Assembly: GCA_900318685.1 (NCBI GenBank)
Contig: ONLL01000019.1
Coordinates: 52,725 to 116,724 of the forward strand
Length of the DNA: 64,000 nucleotides
Reading direction: 5' to 3'
Source: an uncultured Prevotellaceae bacterium
GTDB taxonomy: Bacteria > Bacteroidota > Bacteroidia > Bacteroidales > Bacteroidaceae
The translations under genes and the position numbers were made by a program. Shown in pieces: positions 49,072 to 56,327 of the stretch. Under the pieces are notes generated by a model. It had not been told where the DNA came from and ran no database searches. It worked only from the letters and a program-made list of their open reading frames with translations. Every line of letters begins with the position of its first letter. The first letter of the stretch is position 1.

Positions 49072-49931
49072 TGCAGAACCTGCTGGCGCTCCTGACACGC
49101 TATTTTCACTGGCTCCTGTTCCTGCTGCTGGAGGTCGCCAGTGTGGTATTGCTGTTTCGCTACAACAGCTATCAGGGCAGCGTGTGGGTGTCGTCGGCCA
49201 ACGGCGTGGCCGGTAAGCTGTATGAGTGGCAGTCGGGCGTAGAGCAGTTCTTTCACTTGCAGGAGCGGGCACGCCAGCTCGCACAGCGTAATTTGGAGCT
49301 GGAGTATCAGCTTAGCCATGCACGTCAGAGTCTGCTCGACTTGGGGCGCGACACCGCCGTCGTCGACAGTGCGTTGCATGCGGTGGTGAGCGGTCTGCAG
49401 CTATTGCCTGCAAAGGTCGTCAGCAGCACGCTACGACGTCGCGACAATCTCTTGACCATCGATCGCGGCAGCAATGACGGGCTGAAGCCCGATATGGGTG
49501 TGGTGTGCGGCATGGGACTGGTGGGAGTGGTCTATATGACCAGCGCTCACTATTCGGTGGTAATGCCTGTCCTCAATGTCCACTCACGCATCAGCTGTGC
49601 TATCCGCGACAGGGGATATTTCGGCTATCTGTCCTGGGACGGCAAGAATCCCACCGAGGCCTATATGGACGATGTGCCCCGTCATGCGCAGTTCTCACCC
49701 GGCGAATGGGTGGAGACCAGTGGCTACTCGGCCATCTTCCCGCCGGGCATCACCGTGGGGCGTATCGTCAGCATCGGCAACTCGGCCGACGGACTGTCCT
49801 ACAGGCTGCGTGTGAAGCTTACTACCGACTTCAGCTGTCTGCGTGATGTCAGCATCATCACTGACGAGAACATCGCCGAGCGCCTGCAGATCCTGTCGGC
49901 AGCACGCGACTCTATGGCGCTGGCGAATTGA
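49071..49931 (+). CDS. mreC: Rod shape-determining protein MreC
   Basis: MreC is a bitopic membrane protein that links MreB to PBP2/RodA on the outer face. The 286-residue protein has one N-terminal transmembrane helix (about 14-30), a helical segment (QLAQRNLELEYQLSHARQSL) and a C-terminal beta-domain with NLLTIDRGSNDGLKPDMGVV, the MreC signature. The ATG overlaps the mreB stop by one base. Confidence 0.95.
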   Translation: MQNLLALLTRYFHWLLFLLLEVASVVLLFRYNSYQGSVWVSSANGVAGKLYEWQSGVEQFFHLQERARQLAQRNLELEYQLSHARQSLLDLGRDTAVVDSALHAVVSGLQLLPAKVVSSTLRRRDNLLTIDRGSNDGLKPDMGVVCGMGLVGVVYMTSAHYSVVMPVLNVHSRISCAIRDRGYFGYLSWDGKNPTEAYMDDVPRHAQFSPGEWVETSGYSAIFPPGITVGRIVSIGNSADGLSYRLRVKLTTDFSCLRDVSIITDENIAERLQILSAARDSMALAN

Positions 49932-49975
49932 GAGTGGAATGTGGATGGTGGATTGTGGATGGTGGATTGTGGAAA
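49932..49975. repeat. Heptamer-type array between mreC and mreD
   Basis: GGATGGT and GGATTGT units alternate with a 14-base super-period (two heptamers). It fills most of the spacer before the mreD ATG at 49988. Confidence 0.85.
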
Positions 49976-49987
49976 GAGAAATGAGCA

Positions 49988-50485
49988 ATGGTTGTGGATA
50001 TAATTAGACGACTCGTCATTTTTGTGGCGCTGCTGTTGGCGCAGGTGCTGGTGCTCAACCGCATACAGCTCTTTCACTGTGCCACGCCGCTGCTCTATAT
50101 CTACTTCATTATCATTTTCCCGCGTCGATATCCTCGCTGGGCCATCCTCTTGTGGAGCTTTGCCATGGGACTGGCAGTCGACATGTTCAACAACACCCCG
50201 GGTGTGGCAGCGGCATCCACCACGCTGATAGGTTTCTTGCAGCCCTGGCTCATTGAGCTGTTCCTGCCCCGTGAGGCTGAGGACAACATCAAGAGTGCCG
50301 CACGCACGCTGGGTGTGGGTCACTTTGTCAGTCTGTCCTTCATCCTCACCATCATCTTTTGCATGGTGTTCTTCGCCATCGAGCTGTTCTCCTTCGCCAC
50401 ATGGAGCTATTGGCTGCAGTGTGCCGGCGGCAGCGCTCTGCTCACGTTCGTGCTGATGATGGCACTCGAAAGCTTACGTAAATAG
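49988..50485 (+). CDS. mreD: Rod shape-determining protein MreD
   Basis: MreD is an integral membrane partner of MreC. The 165-residue protein has five or six hydrophobic helices and the segment ATPLLYIYFIIIFPRRYPRW and AMGLAVDMFNNTPGVAAA, typical of Bacteroidetes MreD. It lies between mreC and mrdA in the usual order. Confidence 0.93.
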   Translation: MVVDIIRRLVIFVALLLAQVLVLNRIQLFHCATPLLYIYFIIIFPRRYPRWAILLWSFAMGLAVDMFNNTPGVAAASTTLIGFLQPWLIELFLPREAEDNIKSAARTLGVGHFVSLSFILTIIFCMVFFAIELFSFATWSYWLQCAGGSALLTFVLMMALESLRK

Positions 50486-50496
50486 TGTGACCGATC

Positions 50497-52347
50497 GTGA
50501 AGGAAGAAGGGCTGGAATACAGGAAATACGTAGTGGGTGCTGTGGCTTTCGTCATCGTGACGATCTACATCATCCGCCTATTCACGCTCCAGCTCATGAG
50601 CGATGACTACAAGAAGAATGCCGACTCCAATGCCTTCCTGAAGAAAATCGACTACCCCTCACGAGGCATCATCAGCGACCGCAATGGCGAGCTGATGGTG
50701 TACAATCAGCCGTCATACGACATCATGGTGATCGAGAACGAGGCGAAGGATCACTTCGACACCCTCGAGCTTTGCCAGACGCTGAACATCACACGCGAGG
50801 AGTTCAATAGTCGCATCGCCGCCATGCGCGACCGTCGTAAGAATCCCGGCTACTCACGCTATACGCAGCAAGTATTTCTCACGCAGCTCTCCGACCAGGA
50901 CTTCAGCATCTTCCAGGAGAAGGCGTTCCGCTTTCCTGGGTTCTATGTCCAGCGGCGCAGCATCCGCCAGTATGGTTTCCCTTATGCCGCTCATGTGCTG
51001 GGCGACGTGGCTGAGGTGTCGGAGGCCGACATCGAGGCCGATGACTACTACCAGCCAGGCGACTATATCGGCAAGATGGGCGTGGAGCGCTCCTATGAGA
51101 AACAGCTGCGCGGACAGAAGGGCGTGCAGATACTGCTCCGCGATGCCCACGGACGCATTCAGGGCAGCTACCAGAATGGTGCCTTCGACACTAAGCCTGT
51201 GCCTGGCAAGAACCTCACGCTGAGCATCGACAAGGATCTACAGGCGCTGGGCGAGCGTCTGCTGGAAGGCAAGATAGGCAGCATCGTGGCCATCGAGCCT
51301 GCCACTGGCGAGGTGCTGTGCATGGTCAGTTCGCCCAGCTATGACCCACGGATGATGGTGGGACGACAGCGTTCGCAGAGTCACCGTGAGCTGGGTCAGG
51401 ACCCGTGGAAGCCCCTGCTCAACCGCAGCATCATGGGTCAGTATCCCCCAGGCTCCACCTTCAAGACCACGCAGGGACTCACTTTCCTCAACGAAGGCAT
51501 CATCACCTCGCAGACGGCCTATCCCTGCTACCGCGGATTCATCTATAAGGGACTGCGTGTGGGATGCCACGGTCATGGTTCTCCCCTGCCGCTGGTGCCG
51601 GCCATCTCCACCTCGTGCAACGGATATTTCTGCTGGGGACTCTACCACATGATCAACAATACCAGCAAGTATGGCTCCGTACAGAGTGCCATCAACACCT
51701 GGCGCGACTATATGGTGTCGATGGGATTCGGTTATCCGCTGGGGGTCGACCTCCCTGGTGAGAAACGAGGACTCATACCCAACGCACAATTCTATGACAA
51801 TGCCTATAAGAACGGGTGGAACGGACTGACCATCATCTCCATCGCCATCGGGCAGGGTGAGGTCAATGCCACACCGCTGCAGATAGCCAACCTCGCTGCC
51901 ACCATCGCCAACCGGGGATACTTCATCACCCCACATGTGGTGAAGGAGGTGGAAGGCGAGCCTCTCGACTCCATCTATACCACACCTCGCTATACCAAGG
52001 TATCGCCGCAGAACTACGATTTCATCGTCAAAGGCATGCGTTCGGCTGCGTTGGGCGGCACCTGCAAGGCTCTCGGAGGCTATGACTTCGCACCCTGTGG
52101 CAAGACGGGTACCGCCCAGAACAAAGGTCACGACCACTCTGTGTTCATGGGCTTTGCACCCATGGACTCCGCACGCATCGCCGTGGCTGTCTATGTCGAG
52201 AACGGAGGATGGGGAGCCACCTTTGGCGTGCCCATCGGCGGACTCATTATGGAGCATTTCATCAAAGGTCACCTCTCCGAGGCTTCCGAGCGCAGGGCCA
52301 CGGAGATACAACATAAGCGCATCAACTATGGCACAGGAGACAGGTAA
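50497..52347 (+). CDS. mrdA: Penicillin-binding protein 2 (class B transpeptidase)
   Basis: PBP2 is the transpeptidase of the elongation machine and works with RodA. The 616-residue protein starts at a GTG, has one N-terminal transmembrane helix (about 11-30), a dimerisation domain (about 50-200) and a transpeptidase domain with all three motifs intact: SxxK in YPPGSTFKT, SxN in STSCNGYF and KTG in PCGKTGTAQN. This intact set contrasts with the degenerate PBP homologue at 60854-62029. The stop is directly followed by the rodA ATG. Confidence 0.97.
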   Translation: MKEEGLEYRKYVVGAVAFVIVTIYIIRLFTLQLMSDDYKKNADSNAFLKKIDYPSRGIISDRNGELMVYNQPSYDIMVIENEAKDHFDTLELCQTLNITREEFNSRIAAMRDRRKNPGYSRYTQQVFLTQLSDQDFSIFQEKAFRFPGFYVQRRSIRQYGFPYAAHVLGDVAEVSEADIEADDYYQPGDYIGKMGVERSYEKQLRGQKGVQILLRDAHGRIQGSYQNGAFDTKPVPGKNLTLSIDKDLQALGERLLEGKIGSIVAIEPATGEVLCMVSSPSYDPRMMVGRQRSQSHRELGQDPWKPLLNRSIMGQYPPGSTFKTTQGLTFLNEGIITSQTAYPCYRGFIYKGLRVGCHGHGSPLPLVPAISTSCNGYFCWGLYHMINNTSKYGSVQSAINTWRDYMVSMGFGYPLGVDLPGEKRGLIPNAQFYDNAYKNGWNGLTIISIAIGQGEVNATPLQIANLAATIANRGYFITPHVVKEVEGEPLDSIYTTPRYTKVSPQNYDFIVKGMRSAALGGTCKALGGYDFAPCGKTGTAQNKGHDHSVFMGFAPMDSARIAVAVYVENGGWGATFGVPIGGLIMEHFIKGHLSEASERRATEIQHKRINYGTGDR

Positions 52348-53820
52348 ATGAAGAATCCGGATAAACCCAAAGGCGTGCTACGCTCAATCGACTACTGGAC
52401 CATACTGATCTATGTCCTGCTGTTGGCACTGGGATGGCTCAGCGTCTGCGGGGCCAGCTACGACTATGGCAGCGATACAGACATCTTCTCGCTTTCCACT
52501 CGCTCAGGCATGCAGATCGTGTGGATAGGCACGTCGCTCGTCCTGGCACTCTTCCTCCTGCTGCTCGACGACACCTATTATTCCACCTTTGCCTATGTCC
52601 TCTTCGGACTGATGCTCCTGCTGCTCTTCGCCACCATCTTCAATCCGCACACCATCAAGGGCTCACGCTCATGGCTCGTGCTAGGACCAGTGCGAGTGCA
52701 GCCGGCCGAGTTTGCCAAGTTCGCCACGGCACTCGCTTTGGCCAAGTTCATGTCACGCTATGGCTACGACATCCACAAATGGAAGGACTTCCTCAAGACG
52801 CTTGCCATCATCTTCCTGCCCATGATCTTCATCGTCATGCAGCGTGAGACGGGCTCGGCCCTTGTCTATTTCAGTTTCTTCCTCATGCTCTATCGCGAAG
52901 GAATGACGGGTTCCGTGCTCTTCACAGCCGTGGCCATGGTCTTCTATTTCGTCGTCGGCATACGCTATAGCGAGACGCTGCTCTTCGACACGCCTACTCA
53001 CGTGGGACGCTTCGTCGTGCTGCTGGCCATACAGGTGTTCACTTCTATCATGATTGGCGTCTATCAGCGCGACTGGCAGCAGGCACTCACAGCCCTCGCT
53101 GCCTGTCTTGGCGTGACGCTTGTATGCCTGCTTTTCTCGCTTTATGTCATCCCCTTCAACATCTATTGGATTCAACTTGCCATCAGCGTACTGCTCGTCG
53201 CATGGTTGGTGTGGAAGACTGTCACCAGCCGTTTTCGCACGTACCTCTGGATAGGCATTTTCTCGCTGGGCTCACTGCTCTTCTTTCATGGTGCCGACCA
53301 TGCCCTCAACCACATGCTCCAGCCACATCAGCAGACACGTATCAAAGTGCTCCTCGGACTCGAGGAAGACCTCAAGGGAGCCGGTTACAATGTGCACCAG
53401 AGCGAGATTGCCATCGGATCGGGAGGGCTCGAGGGCAAGGGATTCCTCAACGGTACGCAGACCAAGCTCAAGTATGTGCCTGAGCAGGACACTGACTTCA
53501 TCTTCTGCACCGTGGGCGAGGAAGAGGGATTCATAGGAGCAGCAGGTGTCCTCGTGCTTTTCCTGGCACTTATCCTGCGTCTCATTCATCTTGCCGAGCG
53601 GCAGGCCACCTCCTTTGCCCGTATCTATGGCTATTGTGTCCTCTCGGTCTTCCTCTTCCATGTCTTCATCAACGTAGGTATGGTGCTCGGCCTCACGCCT
53701 GTCATCGGCATACCACTGCCTTTCTTCAGCTACGGAGGCTCTTCGCTGTGGGGATTCACTTTCCTCCTCTTCATCTTCCTTGCCCTCGATGCCCGACGTA
53801 ACTTGGTGCCCGAGAGTTAA
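52348..53820 (+). CDS. rodA: Rod shape-determining protein RodA (SEDS glycosyltransferase)
   Basis: RodA polymerises lipid II into glycan strands during elongation, in complex with PBP2. The 490-residue polytopic protein shows GSRSWLVLGPVRVQPAEFAK, the SEDS signature, and in the C-terminal half IGSGGLEGKGFLNGTQTKLK, EQDTDFIFCTVGEEEG and PVIGIPLPFFSYGGSSLWG. It is about 100 residues longer than E. coli RodA because of extra membrane segments near the middle, as in other Bacteroidetes. It starts immediately at the mrdA stop. Confidence 0.96.
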   Translation: MKNPDKPKGVLRSIDYWTILIYVLLLALGWLSVCGASYDYGSDTDIFSLSTRSGMQIVWIGTSLVLALFLLLLDDTYYSTFAYVLFGLMLLLLFATIFNPHTIKGSRSWLVLGPVRVQPAEFAKFATALALAKFMSRYGYDIHKWKDFLKTLAIIFLPMIFIVMQRETGSALVYFSFFLMLYREGMTGSVLFTAVAMVFYFVVGIRYSETLLFDTPTHVGRFVVLLAIQVFTSIMIGVYQRDWQQALTALAACLGVTLVCLLFSLYVIPFNIYWIQLAISVLLVAWLVWKTVTSRFRTYLWIGIFSLGSLLFFHGADHALNHMLQPHQQTRIKVLLGLEEDLKGAGYNVHQSEIAIGSGGLEGKGFLNGTQTKLKYVPEQDTDFIFCTVGEEEGFIGAAGVLVLFLALILRLIHLAERQATSFARIYGYCVLSVFLFHVFINVGMVLGLTPVIGIPLPFFSYGGSSLWGFTFLLFIFLALDARRNLVPES

Positions 53821-53849
53821 CCATGACATTCATCAAACTTATCTGCGAT

Positions 53850-54542
53850 ATGAAAAACTGGATCTTTGCAGCACTGCTGCTCACACTGCTTGCCTGCAGG
53901 GGCAATGCACCGAAAAATGATGAACAACCTGCTGCCGATGCTTCTGACGAGAGCGAGATGGCACTGGAGGAGCAAGGTCACGGAAAAGCCTTCGACGAAG
54001 GCGATGCTGAGTGGGAAGAGTATCAGCGCCAAGCTCCCGACGATGAGGAGTTCACCCTCACACCACAGCGTCATAAGCGCACCATCGAAGACTATGTGGC
54101 TGACTTCGCCCGTCACTATGCCGAGCGCAATGCTGCCTGCCGTGAGGTGTCCAAGGGCAATGTAGGAAAGAAGGAAGGGCAGGTCTTCGTTGAGACCAAT
54201 GCCGACAAAACTTTCCAGCTGTGTGCCTTCGACAGCTACGTCGCCAGATTCCGTTACTGGAAGAGCGACGACGATGCCGACGTCCTCTGTGCCTTCCTCA
54301 GTGACTGGACCGCCACTGGTCCCGATCGTGAGCGCATGGACTTCTGGTATATCCGTGACGACAAGGCTATGCCCCTCTCCTGTGAGTTCATGGTGCCCGG
54401 CATCAACCTCAATGAGCGCGTAGAGCTCGACGACACGATTGGCGTCTACTATTCCGACTCTCAGACCTACCCCGATGAAATCTATGTCTGGAACGGCACC
54501 AACCGCTTCATTCACGAGAATTTCCAGGAGCCAGTCGATTGA
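53850..54542 (+). CDS. Hypothetical lipoprotein after rodA
   Basis: The 230-residue protein has a lipoprotein signal with LLAC at residue 16 (MKNWIFAALLLTLLACRGN). A low-complexity acidic spacer follows (about 20-75), then a folded region with KTFQLCAFDSYVARFRYWKS and WIRD-type segments. I do not recognise the family. It starts 30 bp after rodA on the same strand and may be the last gene of the operon. The ATG at 53850 was preferred over the one at 53823 because it gives the lipobox. Confidence 0.75.
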   Translation: MKNWIFAALLLTLLACRGNAPKNDEQPAADASDESEMALEEQGHGKAFDEGDAEWEEYQRQAPDDEEFTLTPQRHKRTIEDYVADFARHYAERNAACREVSKGNVGKKEGQVFVETNADKTFQLCAFDSYVARFRYWKSDDDADVLCAFLSDWTATGPDRERMDFWYIRDDKAMPLSCEFMVPGINLNERVELDDTIGVYYSDSQTYPDEIYVWNGTNRFIHENFQEPVD

Positions 54543-54558
54543 GTCTTTCCAGCATTCA

Positions 54559-55971
54559 TCAGTCTGCTTCCATCTCCTTACCACCAACATAAAGATGGTG
54601 CCCGCCAGTCTTGATGCGTGAGGGGTCACCCTTTAGTGATGTGATATAGGTATCAGCAGTAAGTGTCCATGTGGAACCGTCGCCCAGCGTGACATTCACT
54701 GTTCCGGTTTCAGTTGATACGCTGTTACCGGCAGCACTGGTTATTTTGCCGTCGATACGTCCCTTGAACGAGGAACCGTCAGTCAGTGTCAGCGTCAGCT
54801 CAGAGTCGCTTCCCACCAGGATAGTGCCCTCCAGCTGTTGATGCCTCACGTTAAGTGTCGCTGTATTCTTTGCTCCGCTCCATCCGTCAGCGCATACTGA
54901 CAGCAGCACCTGCTGAGGATCTTCATTCACCAGCTTCACCCTGTCCAGTGTGATGATGGCATTGGTGTTGGTCACATGAAACAGATGCCCCTTACGGTTG
55001 GTCAGCATACCGCCGTTCATGTTAAAATGTGAGTTGCCACTATCAGCGTCTCCTGAGAACGACTGATAGATCATGATGGCATCAAGGAATTGTGCATGGC
55101 CGTTGCGTCGTGTGTTGTTTACCGTCATCTGGCAGTTGTTCAGCGTGATGCTGTTCTTGCCCTCTATGCATACACCCTCTGACTGATTTGATATGAGCGT
55201 TGCATCCGTTACGGTAACATCGGCAGTAGAGTATATGACGGGCGAGCCCAGTCCGTTGCTCGTGAAGCTGCCGCCCTCCACTGTCACGATGCCGCCACCA
55301 CGGTCAGTACGAATAGGTGCCGACGACCTGCCACTGGTGTTCACTGTCAGGTTCCTGGCTTTCATCACTCCTCCGCCTGTAGTCATGATGCCGCCAGAGC
55401 CGTCGCCAGTAGTGGTGATCTTAGTGTCCTCAACGATGACTGTGGTGCCATCGCCCTGAGCACCGTTTCGGCCGCTATTCCCGCCATACGAAAAGACGCC
55501 GTTGGCACCATTGCCATTGCTGGAAATTGTGCCGCCTTTGATGGTCGTAGTGCTACCGCCTTTGACGAGCACAGCTGCATTCACACCATAGAAGCTGCAG
55601 TTGTCACCACCTTCAGAGCTCCCTGTCTTGCTTACTATAGGCTTCGAAAGTACCACAGCCTCCTTGGTCGATACCAGCAGTGCACTCTCATCAGCCTTGT
55701 CGCTTTGGTAGGTCTTGCCGACCTCTGTAGCCGCAGCAGTCAGTTCCGTAGTTCCTGAATAGGTGATGTCTGCATGACGGCCCCCAGGCCTTCCCGGTCT
55801 CCCCATCCCGCCAGGGCCTCCTGGTCCGCCAGGCCTGTCGCCAGGGCGCTCACCTCTAGGTGGGCGCTGCCTCATCTGTTCATTGGTAACTTGTTTCGTT
55901 CCCGTCTGGTCCTCCTGTGCTGCCAGAGTTCCCGAAAGCATCATCATGCCGATAATCAATATCTTCTTCAT
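54559..55971 (-). CDS. Secreted beta-helix-like protein with Pro/Gly-rich N-terminus
   Basis: The 470-residue protein has a signal peptide (MKKILIIGMMMLSGTLAAQE). A low-complexity Pro/Gly/Arg segment follows (about 35-68, with PGGPGGPGGMGRPGRPGG). The rest is built of short beta repeats with many Thr, Gly and Asn (TTTIKGGTISSNGNGANGVF, GGIVTVEGGSFTSNGLGSPV), as in right-handed beta-helix adhesins. No catalytic site was seen. It may be a surface adhesin or carbohydrate-binding protein. It converges with the lipoprotein gene with 16 bp between them. Confidence 0.78.
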   Translation of the reverse strand: MKKILIIGMMMLSGTLAAQEDQTGTKQVTNEQMRQRPPRGERPGDRPGGPGGPGGMGRPGRPGGRHADITYSGTTELTAAATEVGKTYQSDKADESALLVSTKEAVVLSKPIVSKTGSSEGGDNCSFYGVNAAVLVKGGSTTTIKGGTISSNGNGANGVFSYGGNSGRNGAQGDGTTVIVEDTKITTTGDGSGGIMTTGGGVMKARNLTVNTSGRSSAPIRTDRGGGIVTVEGGSFTSNGLGSPVIYSTADVTVTDATLISNQSEGVCIEGKNSITLNNCQMTVNNTRRNGHAQFLDAIMIYQSFSGDADSGNSHFNMNGGMLTNRKGHLFHVTNTNAIITLDRVKLVNEDPQQVLLSVCADGWSGAKNTATLNVRHQQLEGTILVGSDSELTLTLTDGSSFKGRIDGKITSAAGNSVSTETGTVNVTLGDGSTWTLTADTYITSLKGDPSRIKTGGHHLYVGGKEMEAD

Positions 55972-55997
55972 CTTTGCCCATAATTTGAAATCCGATG

Positions 55998-56005
55998 CAA
56001 AGTTA
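55998..56005 (-). promoter_or_regulatory. -7 promoter element (TAACTTTG)
   Basis: TAACTTTG on the minus strand, 26 nt before the ATG at 55971. Confidence 0.7.
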
Positions 56006-56327
56006 CAATCTCACCATCACACTGCCAAACCTTTTCAGTGAAACGCAAGAATCCTTCAGCAAAGCATGCTGATGTTTTGCCCTGAATATTATGTCTTCGC
56101 TAGGAAAAAAAGCATTAAAATAACTAAAAGTCGCTGGAAAAATGACAGTAAAAGTTGCAAAAGTCGTTGAAAAAATGTATTTTTGCACCAGTTATACTCT
56201 CTATGATGCTAAGACGAAGAATATTAGCGACATTGCGGAAATGGAAGGATCAGCCCAATCTCCTTCCTGAACTTGCTGGCCAAGGAGATCTTGACTGAAA
56301 AGGGAGCGGATATAAGAGAGATTTGAC
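56006..56327. other. Intergenic region before the SNF2 gene
   Basis: It contains a plus-strand -7 element and, at 56193-56318, two reading-frame fragments that look coding-like (YDAKTKNISDIAEMEG, then in another frame FLNLLAKEILTEKGADIREI) but lack a start and are out of frame with each other. They may be the relic of a small gene broken by a frameshift. No repeats were noted. Confidence 0.45.
56178..56185 (+). promoter_or_regulatory. -7 promoter element (TATTTTTG)
   Basis: TATTTTTG followed by CACC lies 142 bp before the SNF2 ATG. Confidence 0.6.

Noticed and set aside
51238-52314. Minus-strand open frame of 358 codons
   Set aside because: It is antisense to the PBP2 transpeptidase domain.
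53850-54542. Considered as an immunity or effector protein because of its acidic spacer
   Set aside because: Only a lipoprotein signal and an unassigned domain are seen; no toxin or partner is near.
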